From: Flavobacteriales bacterium
GTDB taxonomy: Bacteria > Bacteroidota > Bacteroidia > Flavobacteriales > BACL11
Length of the DNA stretch: 6,131 nt
Assembly: GCA_002683775.1 (NCBI GenBank)
Contig: NYTT01000023.1
Coordinates: forward strand, 1 to 6,131
Reading direction: 5' to 3'
This document shows, one piece after another, positions 1-6,131 of this stretch (within the stretch, counting starts at the first letter, position 1; every line of letters begins with the position of its first letter). Below the pieces are notes generated by a model that made no database searches, was not told the origin of the DNA, and saw nothing but the letters and a program-made list of their open reading frames with translations. A program made the position numbers and the translations under genes.

Positions 1-11
1 AACTAAAAAAT

Positions 12-920
12 ATGAAACAAATATTACTACCAATCGCTGTCATAATATCAGCAACATTAAACGCTCAAGTATGTTCAGATTTATTTATATCTGAATATGT
101 TGAAGGTCCAGCTCAAAATAACGGTATTGAAGTATATAATCCCACAAATGCAACAATTGATTTAGCTGGATACAGTATTAACAGATATTCAAATGGAAAC
201 AGTTCTGGGCCTGAAGTATGGCCTTTGACTGGATCAATTGCCGCTGGAGATGTAATTGTGGTTGGAAATGGGCAACTTGATTCTATCGATTTAGGTACAT
301 ATTGGTCTGTTCCTGTAGATCCAAATTTTTATGCAGTATTAGACGATCATTGTTCTGGTAATTATGATGATAATAATACATTTTATTTTAATGGAGATGA
401 CGCCATGACATTAGAGTATCAAGGGAATACAGTTGATATTTTTGGTAAAGTTGGTGAAGATCCTGGTCAAGCATGGACAGATGATATGACTGCTGGATAT
501 ACAGATGCTAATGGAGGAACTTGGTGGACTAAAAGACAAACATTAATAAGAAAATCTACTGTAAAGCAGGGAGTAACACAAAACCCTATTCTTTTCAATC
601 CAACTCTTGAGTACGATTCTCTACCTGATGCAACTTATTCTAATTTAGGATCACATGTTTGTGATTGCTCGGGAACCACTTCAATGAATGATATTAATGA
701 TGTGTCATACGTTATGTATCCCAATCCTGCTAATAAAGGAAATTCAGTAGCAATTAATTCAAAGAATCCGGTTAAATTAATAAAAGTTACTAATATGTTA
801 GGGGAAACTGTGGTGTTTGACAAATTGATTAATACAACTAATTTATCCAAGGGGTCTTATTTAGTTAATATAAGTTTTGAGAATGGAATTTTAAAAGAAA
901 ATAAATTGATAATAAATTAA
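12..920 (+). CDS. Secreted lamin-tail-domain (LTD) protein with T9SS type A sorting domain
   Basis: This is a 302-residue secreted protein with no recognisable catalytic domain. Residues 1-19 form a signal peptide (MKQ, hydrophobic core, ending NAQ). Residues about 23-150 match the lamin tail domain as found in bacterial secreted proteins: a start reading LFISEYVEG, then GIEVYNPTN, a GDVIVVGNG segment near 79-87, and the NGDDAMTLEYQGNTVDIFG stretch at 127-145 followed by GEDPG. The LGSHVC at 212-217 is a usual end of this module. Residues about 235-302 (YPNPANKG to the terminal KLIIN) form a T9SS type A sorting domain, so export across the outer membrane and surface attachment or release are expected. 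In other proteins LTD modules accompany nucleases, phosphatases and adhesins, and a binding role is usually assumed; substrate binding here is inference. The ATG at 12 is preceded by an A-rich leader and gives a proper signal peptide. A strong terminator follows the stop codon. Confidence 0.88.
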   Translation: MKQILLPIAVIISATLNAQVCSDLFISEYVEGPAQNNGIEVYNPTNATIDLAGYSINRYSNGNSSGPEVWPLTGSIAAGDVIVVGNGQLDSIDLGTYWSVPVDPNFYAVLDDHCSGNYDDNNTFYFNGDDAMTLEYQGNTVDIFGKVGEDPGQAWTDDMTAGYTDANGGTWWTKRQTLIRKSTVKQGVTQNPILFNPTLEYDSLPDATYSNLGSHVCDCSGTTSMNDINDVSYVMYPNPANKGNSVAINSKNPVKLIKVTNMLGETVVFDKLINTTNLSKGSYLVNISFENGILKENKLIIN

Positions 921-941
921 TAATTTTAATTTTAAATTAAT

Positions 942-970
942 AATGCTGATGGAAACATCAGCATTTTTTT
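942..970 (+). terminator. Rho-independent terminator between the LTD gene and the TonB-dependent receptor
   Basis: A perfect 10-bp inverted repeat is visible: AATGCTGATG at 942-951 and CATCAGCATT at 956-965, separated by a GAAA tetraloop (952-955). It runs directly into seven T residues at 964-970. This is a standard intrinsic terminator for the + strand, 21 bases after the stop codon of the LTD gene. Its T-tract ends 10 bases before the ATG of the receptor gene, leaving no room for a separate promoter downstream. It may end most LTD transcripts and allow partial read-through, or it may lie in the receptor leader if a promoter sits inside the end of the LTD gene. Confidence 0.88.
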
Positions 971-980
971 ACTCATTAAT

Positions 981-3788
981 ATGAAAAAGATATTTTTTTT
1001 AATTTTTTTAAACTGTCTTACTTTTAGCGTTATAGCTCAAACAAACATAAGTGGAAAAGTTATTGATGCAAGCACCGGAGAGGCACTTATTGGGGCAACT
1101 ATCATTTACGGAAAGGGGCAAGGAACAGCAACAGATTTTGATGGTAACTTCTCCATTTCAATTCCTACTGGAGAAAGAAGTATTAAGGTGTCATATGTTG
1201 GTTATAAAGAGATTAATAAAATTATTACAGTCGGGAATAAATCACAGATTCTAAATTTCAAGCTTAAAACTGTATTATTAAATGAAGTTCAAGTTGTTGC
1301 CGATATTGCTAGAGATCGAGAGACCCCTGTAGCGTTTTCTACTATACCAATGAAGCAGATTAATGAGGAATTAGCTTCACAAGATATTCCAATGGTACTA
1401 AATTCAACTCCTGGTGTATATGCAACACAAAGCGGAGGAGGAGATGGAGATGCTAGAATTACTATACGTGGTTTTAACCAGAGAAATGTTGCAGTAATGA
1501 TTGATGGAATTCCTGTTAATGATATGGAAAATGGTTGGGTGTATTGGTCTAATTGGTTTGGTTTAGATGCTGTAACATCAAATATACAGATTCAAAGAGG
1601 GTTAGGCGCCTCTAAAATTGCAATTCCATCAGTTGGAGGAACAATGAATATTCTTACAAAAGGAACTGGCAATAAAGCTGGGGGTATTGTTAAGCAGTCA
1701 ATAGGAAGTTTTGGTAAACTTAGAACATCAGTGGGTTATAACTCAGGTAGAATGGAAAATGGTTGGGGATTTACCTTAGCAGGTTCATATAAAAAAGGAA
1801 ATGGTTTTGTTGACGAGACTTGGAGTGAAGGATTTTTCTATTATGCAAAAGTTCAAAAAGAAATAGGAAATCATATATTAAGTTTTTCTGCAATGGGAGC
1901 TCCCCAAAAACATGGTCAGAGATCTTATAAAAGCGATATAGCCACTTATGATACTTCATTTGCACGTTCTCTTGGAGATACTTCAGATTTTTCTAGTCGT
2001 ATAGTAAATAAAGGTATTAATTACAATAAACATTGGGGGTTTTTAGACAGATGGACAATTGATTCAAATGGTGATACTTTGCATAATAGAGAGACATTAA
2101 ATACCAAACAGAATTATTATCATAAACCTCAATTTTCGTTAAGAGATTTTTGGACTGTTAATGATAAATTTTACATATCAAATATAATATATGCTTCAAT
2201 TGGTAATGGTGGAGGTACAGGATTAAGTGGTAATACTAATAATTACGATGCAATCGGACAGTATAATCTTCAAGAGGCATACAATTCTAATTCAAATAAT
2301 ATTGATGCTCTTTATTCTTCTTCAGAAAATAAAGCAGGAACGTATTTAAGAAGTTCAATTAATAACCATTATTGGTATGGAGGTCTATCTACTTTAAATT
2401 ATCAACTTACGGACAACACATCTTTATCTTCAGGTTTAGATATGCGATATTACAAAGGGGAACACTACAGGGAAGTATATGATTTGCTAGGAGCAGATTA
2501 TGCTATTGACGCTTCAAATGGATTACAAAGTTCTGAGGTCAAAAGAGTTGGAGATAAGGTAGGGTATAATAATGATGGAATTGTTAAGTGGAGCGGTGTT
2601 TTCTCTCAGATGGAATACAGTAATGGAATGCTAAGTACTTTTTTTAATATATCAGCTTCAAATTCAGCTTATAAAAGAATTGATTATTTCCGTAAAAAAG
2701 ATTTAGTTTTAGGAGATACTACTTATTTTGAGGCGCTAGGAACATCAGTTGCTACTGAGTTAGAGTTCGATGAAAATGGCAACTTAATTGGTGCAAATAA
2801 AACTATGGTACTTGATACTGTTTATCATAACGGAGCAGCATATACAATGAATTCTCCAGAAGCTAAATTAGCAGAGACTAATTGGAAATGGATAAGGGGA
2901 TTCACTATAAAATCTGGTGCAAACTTTAATTTAGATGAATATAATAATGTTTTTATTAACTTAGGATATATCTCAAAAGCACCGAGATTTAATAATGTTT
3001 ATTATTATGATAATAGCTTATTTAGAGATATTAAAAATGAGATTGTTCAAGCTTTAGAGGGAGGATATTCATATAGATCATCTAAATTTTCAGCTAACTT
3101 AAATGGATATTATACATTATGGCAAAATAAACCTTCAAATGGGGGAGTTACAGTTTTAGTAGATGATGTATCATACCGAGCAAATATTAATGGAATGGAT
3201 GCTTTGCATAAGGGAATCGAGATGGATTTTTCATATAAGATTTTATCTAATCTGGGAGTTGAAGGACTTGTTTCACTAGGAGATTGGAAGTGGATGTCAT
3301 CTGATACAGTACGATTTTTAGACGATAATAATAACCCAATAACTGATGATTTTGGTAATGAAATCATTGCAAGTTTTGATGCTGACGGTGTCCACGTTGG
3401 AGATGCTGCCCAAACTCAGTTTGGGTTTAGTGTTAGATACGAACCCTCATATAATTCGTATGTAAAATTTAGATCAACTTATTTTGATAATTATTATGCA
3501 GACTTTGATCCTTTATCATTAAATGGTGAAAATGCAGGAAGAGAAAGTTGGAAAATCCCTTCATATAATTTAATTGATTTACATGCCGGATACAAATTCA
3601 AGATTTCACAAAAAACTAAAATGGATATTAAATTAAGTATTTTAACTCTATTTGATGAGATTTATATTTCAGATGCTCAAAATAATGACCCATATAACGC
3701 CAGCTATCAAGATTTTGATGCCAAATCAGCGGGAGTTTTTTTTGGACTTGGAAGACGAATAAATTTGTCTGCTAAATTTACTTTTTAA
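981..3788 (+). CDS. TonB-dependent outer-membrane receptor (non-SusC type) with carboxypeptidase-regulatory-like domain
   Basis: This 935-residue protein is a complete TonB-dependent transporter that would move a ligand across the outer membrane using energy passed from the inner membrane by TonB-ExbB-ExbD. Residues 1-20 are a signal peptide ending VIAQ. Residues about 22-97 form a CarboxypepD_reg-like domain (ISGKVIDASTGEALIGATI, then DFDGNFSISIP and VSYVGYK), typical of Bacteroidota receptors. The LNEVQVVAD segment at 100-108 leads into the plug domain (about 115-228), which shows TPGVYA, ITIRGFNQRNVAVMIDG, NDMENGWVYWSNW and SVGGTMNILTKG. The rest is beta-barrel, closing with a strand ending in the aromatic F935, as expected for BAM recognition. 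There is no STN domain before the regulatory-like domain, so signalling to an anti-sigma factor is not suggested. No SusD gene adjoins it. The substrate is unknown; the neighbouring PLD-family enzyme suggests a phosphodiester-derived nutrient, which is inference only. The start ATG is fixed by the signal peptide. Confidence 0.95.
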   Translation: MKKIFFLIFLNCLTFSVIAQTNISGKVIDASTGEALIGATIIYGKGQGTATDFDGNFSISIPTGERSIKVSYVGYKEINKIITVGNKSQILNFKLKTVLLNEVQVVADIARDRETPVAFSTIPMKQINEELASQDIPMVLNSTPGVYATQSGGGDGDARITIRGFNQRNVAVMIDGIPVNDMENGWVYWSNWFGLDAVTSNIQIQRGLGASKIAIPSVGGTMNILTKGTGNKAGGIVKQSIGSFGKLRTSVGYNSGRMENGWGFTLAGSYKKGNGFVDETWSEGFFYYAKVQKEIGNHILSFSAMGAPQKHGQRSYKSDIATYDTSFARSLGDTSDFSSRIVNKGINYNKHWGFLDRWTIDSNGDTLHNRETLNTKQNYYHKPQFSLRDFWTVNDKFYISNIIYASIGNGGGTGLSGNTNNYDAIGQYNLQEAYNSNSNNIDALYSSSENKAGTYLRSSINNHYWYGGLSTLNYQLTDNTSLSSGLDMRYYKGEHYREVYDLLGADYAIDASNGLQSSEVKRVGDKVGYNNDGIVKWSGVFSQMEYSNGMLSTFFNISASNSAYKRIDYFRKKDLVLGDTTYFEALGTSVATELEFDENGNLIGANKTMVLDTVYHNGAAYTMNSPEAKLAETNWKWIRGFTIKSGANFNLDEYNNVFINLGYISKAPRFNNVYYYDNSLFRDIKNEIVQALEGGYSYRSSKFSANLNGYYTLWQNKPSNGGVTVLVDDVSYRANINGMDALHKGIEMDFSYKILSNLGVEGLVSLGDWKWMSSDTVRFLDDNNNPITDDFGNEIIASFDADGVHVGDAAQTQFGFSVRYEPSYNSYVKFRSTYFDNYYADFDPLSLNGENAGRESWKIPSYNLIDLHAGYKFKISQKTKMDIKLSILTLFDEIYISDAQNNDPYNASYQDFDAKSAGVFFGLGRRINLSAKFTF

Positions 3789-3802
3789 CAAATATAAATC
3801 AA

Positions 3803-3823
3803 ACTATAAAATAGTATAACTAT
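3803..3823 (+). repeat. Interlocking short inverted repeats at the receptor-PLD gene junction
   Basis: Three 5-base arms alternate in the leader of the PLD gene: ACTAT (3803-3807), ATAGT (3811-3815) and ACTAT (3819-3823). The middle arm can pair with either neighbour across a 3-base loop, and the right-hand arm includes the first two bases of the ATG at 3822. The stems are short and AT-rich, so any RNA structure would be weak. The pattern is real in the sequence, but a regulatory role is not shown. No T-tract follows, so it is not a terminator, and the receptor and PLD genes are likely co-transcribed across this 33-base gap. Confidence 0.35.
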
Positions 3824-5948
3824 GAAAAAATTAATAATTCTTATTTTTACAATCTGCATCAATATTAATGTATTTGCACAAGCTAACATTGCAGCTGCTA
3901 GGGTTCTTGGCGTTGGATCAACCGTTACTATTACTGGTGTCGTAACAAATGGTGATGAACTTGGTCCTATTCGTTATATTGAAGACTCTACAGGAGGAAT
4001 GGCATTATACGACCCTACAGTTTTAGCCTCTTTAGTTAGAGGTGATGAAGTTACTGTAACAGGGGAGTTAGTTGATTATAATGGTCTTATGGAAATGCAA
4101 CCTGTTAATTCATCATTAGTTAATTCATCAGCAAATTCAGTTACTCCGCTCTTAATTACCCCTTTACAAATTGGAGAAACAACAGAGTCCGAACTAATTC
4201 AGATTGACAATGTCATTTTTAATAATGGGGGATCGATGTTTACATCTGGGACACATGATTTTGATTCAAATGGTGAAACAGGTAAAATTTATATCAAGGC
4301 TGGACATGCTCTTGAGAATTCAATGATACCAATGGGGGCAGTTACCCTTATTGGTATTTCTTCACAATATACCTTTAATACACCAGCAAATGATGGTTAT
4401 CAGATCTTACCTAGAGATAGTTCAGACATTATACAAACAGGGGCACTGATTATTACATCTTCAGTTACACAATCAAATATAACCACAAATTCTTTTGATT
4501 TAAGTTGGACAGTCTCTGATTCCTCTTCAACTAACTGTAATTATGGCTTATCAAATTCTCTTGGGACCGTATTAAATAATGGGGGAAATACTTTAACACA
4601 TACATTAAATCTAACAGGGCTTTCTCCTGCCACTTTCTATTATGTTGAATGCTATTCAATTAATGGAAGTGACACAGCATTTGCATCTACTGGATTATAC
4701 TCAACTGCTTCCAATTCAACAGGAGCTATTAGGCCTTATTTTAATCACTCAGTTGACAACTCCTTTTCAACTGGGATCGACGCTCAAAATATTACCACTT
4801 ATTTTAATGATACTATTGCCGCTTATATGGGATTGGCACAAAATACATTAGATATATGTGTTTATAATGCATCAGATGCTACAATTGCTACTGCAATTAA
4901 TGATGCGTATGATAGAGGAGTTACAGTTCGTTATATTGCTGATGATGATGTAGTAAACTCCATGTTATCATCTTTAAACTCAAATATTCAGATAATCTAT
5001 AGGGATCCCTTACCAGCGGGAATTATGCATAATAAGTTTCTTATTATTGATGCTAATTCTACTGACAATTCGTGGATTATGACTGGATCTACTAATTGGA
5101 CTAATCCATCTAATTTGTTTAGCGATTATAATAATTTAATTTTTATTCAGGATGAAGCTATAGCAAAAGCTTACACTTTAGAATTTGAAGAAATGTGGGC
5201 AGGTACTTTTGGCGCAAACAAGATAGATAATACTCCTCATAAATTCATTGTAGATGGTTCTGAAATTGAAGTGTATTTTTCACCATCTGACCAAACAACT
5301 TCTAAAATCAACAATGTTATAGAAAGTGTTGATTATACTTTTGAAATTGGACTTCTAAGTTTTACTAGAGATGACTTAGCACAATCAATTATAACAAAGA
5401 ATGCTGAGTTTGGTGTGAATATTAGAGGGATTATTGAAGATGAAAACTCTACTGGAAGTGAGTTTGCTAATCTTCTAACAAATGGAGTAAATATGAGATC
5501 TCATATGGGAGTTTCTAATTCCTTTCATCATAAATATGCCATTGCGGATGCTAATGTTGTTGCTGCCGACCCAATTGTATTAACTGGCTCTCACAATTGG
5601 AGTAGTAATGCTGAAAACAATTCAGATGAGAATACCTTAATAATTCATAATGCTACTATAGCAAACATCTATTTACAGGAGTTTGAAAAAAGATGGGGAG
5701 AGCTTGCTAATACAAATGAAATTAGTAATCTGATTGACGTTAACATTGAAGTATTTCCAAATCCAACTAAGGGACGTATAACAGTCACTTCAGACATTGA
5801 AATTATACAATTAAATCTTTATAATGTTAATGGTAAGTTAATTCAGAATGAGAGTAAAAACATTATTGAGATTGAAAGTTCAGGTAGTTATTTTCTAAGG
5901 ATTTTAACTAGTAAAGGAAATTTAGTTAAACATATTATCGTTCAATAA
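3822..5948 (+). CDS. Secreted phospholipase D-superfamily protein (two HKD motifs) with OB-like and Fn3-like domains and T9SS sorting domain
   Basis: This 708-residue secreted protein is probably a phosphodiesterase (nuclease or phospholipase). Residues 1-20 are a signal peptide ending VFAQ. Residues about 21-207 resemble the OB-fold-type accessory region of Bacteroidota extracellular nucleases (VTITGVVTNGDE, RYIEDSTGGMALYDP, GDEVTVTGEL, then a second beta-rich half ending ILPRDSSDI). Residues about 209-297 look like a fibronectin type III domain (FDLSWTV, LTGLSPATFYYVECYS). Two PLDc_2-type halves follow. The first has H403, K405 and D410, then G422, S423 and N425; the second has H569, K571 and D576, then G589, S590 and N592. 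Both HxK(x)4D sites are intact, so one paired active site can form within one chain. Residues about 644-708 (FPNPTKG to IIVQ) are a T9SS type A sorting domain. The gene lies 33 bases after the receptor gene with no terminator between, suggesting an operon. Whether DNA, RNA or phospholipid is cut cannot be told from sequence. Confidence 0.9.
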   Translation: MKKLIILIFTICININVFAQANIAAARVLGVGSTVTITGVVTNGDELGPIRYIEDSTGGMALYDPTVLASLVRGDEVTVTGELVDYNGLMEMQPVNSSLVNSSANSVTPLLITPLQIGETTESELIQIDNVIFNNGGSMFTSGTHDFDSNGETGKIYIKAGHALENSMIPMGAVTLIGISSQYTFNTPANDGYQILPRDSSDIIQTGALIITSSVTQSNITTNSFDLSWTVSDSSSTNCNYGLSNSLGTVLNNGGNTLTHTLNLTGLSPATFYYVECYSINGSDTAFASTGLYSTASNSTGAIRPYFNHSVDNSFSTGIDAQNITTYFNDTIAAYMGLAQNTLDICVYNASDATIATAINDAYDRGVTVRYIADDDVVNSMLSSLNSNIQIIYRDPLPAGIMHNKFLIIDANSTDNSWIMTGSTNWTNPSNLFSDYNNLIFIQDEAIAKAYTLEFEEMWAGTFGANKIDNTPHKFIVDGSEIEVYFSPSDQTTSKINNVIESVDYTFEIGLLSFTRDDLAQSIITKNAEFGVNIRGIIEDENSTGSEFANLLTNGVNMRSHMGVSNSFHHKYAIADANVVAADPIVLTGSHNWSSNAENNSDENTLIIHNATIANIYLQEFEKRWGELANTNEISNLIDVNIEVFPNPTKGRITVTSDIEIIQLNLYNVNGKLIQNESKNIIEIESSGSYFLRILTSKGNLVKHIIVQ
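4104..4130 (+). repeat. Short in-frame direct repeat inside the PLD gene
   Basis: The 12-mer GTTAATTCATCA occurs twice, at 4104-4115 and 4119-4130, with a 15-base period. It encodes VNSSL then VNSSA (residues 95-104), followed by NSV. It lies in the OB-like N-terminal region, probably in a linker between its two beta-rich halves. Two copies only; likely a small slippage duplication that keeps the reading frame. Confidence 0.6.
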
Positions 5949-5956
5949 TACAGATC

Positions 5957-6131
5957 TTATTTAACAATAATTTCATCAACAAAAAGCCAGGATTTACCGC
6001 CAGCACCTAAATGCCATGGAGGTAATATACCGTAGTTTTTTGCTTTAACTTTTATATATTTTGCTTTAGAATCTTTTAATACTATCGTGTAGTCATTTAC
6101 AAATGCGCCCTCTTCGATATTAGTATAATCT
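5957..6131 (-). CDS. C-terminal end of a probable GH20 beta-N-acetylhexosaminidase (partial, runs off the window)
   Basis: On the minus strand an open frame enters from the window edge and runs 57 codons to a TAA whose complement lies at 5957-5959. The visible peptide contains AKYIKVKAKNYG, then PPWHLGAGGKSWLFVDEI and a final IVK. This pattern (KAKNYG, W-H-x-G-A-G-x-K-x-W-L-F-x-D-E-I) is one I know from the C-terminal discoidin-like (F5/8 type C) domain of Bacteroidota GH20 beta-N-acetylhexosaminidases, enzymes that remove terminal GlcNAc or GalNAc residues from chitin oligomers, glycans or peptidoglycan fragments. The catalytic domain is outside the window, so the family call rests on the tail alone; another glycoside hydrolase with the same appended domain is possible. 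The gene converges on the PLD gene with 8 bases between stop codons, so it is not in the same operon. Confidence 0.72.
   Translation of the reverse strand, partial: DYTNIEEGAFVNDYTIVLKDSKAKYIKVKAKNYGILPPWHLGAGGKSWLFVDEIIVK

Noticed and set aside
12..74. Lipoprotein signal for the LTD protein, with C21 as lipidated cysteine
   Set aside because: The residues before C21 (A-Q-V) do not fit a lipobox, and the NAQ end is a normal signal peptidase I site with a T9SS tail at the other end.
635..850. 71-codon open frame on the minus strand
   Set aside because: It lies inside the T9SS sorting domain of the LTD gene on the opposite strand, has no recognisable domain, and AT-rich coding DNA commonly gives such frames.
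871..879. Possible Bacteroidota -7 promoter element (TAnnTTTG-like) for the receptor gene
   Set aside because: The sequence TAAGTTTTG is one base too long for the consensus, the alternative register reads AAGTTTTG, and no convincing TTTG -33 element lies at the right distance.
3110..3367. 85-codon open frame on the minus strand
   Set aside because: It is antisense to the receptor barrel, shows no domain or leader, and the + strand frame is clearly the coding one.
981..3788. SusC-type receptor of a polysaccharide-utilisation locus
   Set aside because: The plug carries the NDMENGWVYWSNW signature of a non-SusC group, and the next gene is a PLD protein rather than SusD.
3822..5948. Frameshift or gene fusion in the PLD protein
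   Set aside because: The frame is continuous from signal peptide to sorting domain, both HKD halves are intact, and the domain order is sensible for a secreted enzyme.

Overview
The window is AT-rich (roughly one third G+C by eye) and has the marks of a Bacteroidota chromosome, most likely a marine-type member of the Flavobacteriales. The evidence is two proteins ending in a type IX secretion (T9SS) type A sorting domain, a TonB-dependent receptor with an N-terminal carboxypeptidase-regulatory-like domain, A-rich leaders without Shine-Dalgarno sequences, and signal peptides ending in the ...AQ pattern common in this phylum. I cannot name a genus or species from the sequence alone.

Layout: (1) 12-920 (+) encodes a small secreted lamin-tail-domain protein with a T9SS tail. 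(2) A textbook intrinsic terminator hairpin lies at 942-970. (3) Only 10 bases later, 981-3788 (+) encodes a complete, non-SusC TonB-dependent outer-membrane receptor. (4) After 33 bases, 3822-5948 (+) encodes a large secreted protein with an OB-fold-like region, an Fn3-like domain, two phospholipase D (HKD) half-sites and a T9SS tail. (5) After 8 bases, on the opposite strand, 5957-6131 holds the last 57 codons of a gene that runs off the window. Its C-terminus looks like the end of a Bacteroidota GH20 beta-N-acetylhexosaminidase.

Working model (inference): the three + strand genes form a nutrient-acquisition cluster. The PLD-superfamily enzyme is exported by T9SS and probably anchored at the surface, where it would cut a phosphodiester substrate (nucleic acid or phospholipid). 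The TonB-dependent receptor would import a product, and the lamin-tail protein may help bind substrate. No SusD gene is visible next to the receptor, so this is not a classical polysaccharide-utilisation locus. The substrate cannot be read from the sequence.

There is no RNA gene, insertion sequence, CRISPR array or broken gene that I can support, and no gene-free stretch longer than about 60 bases. The genes belong to recognisable families. The points worth a second look are the gene combination, the terminator placed almost against the receptor start codon, and the domain build of the PLD protein.
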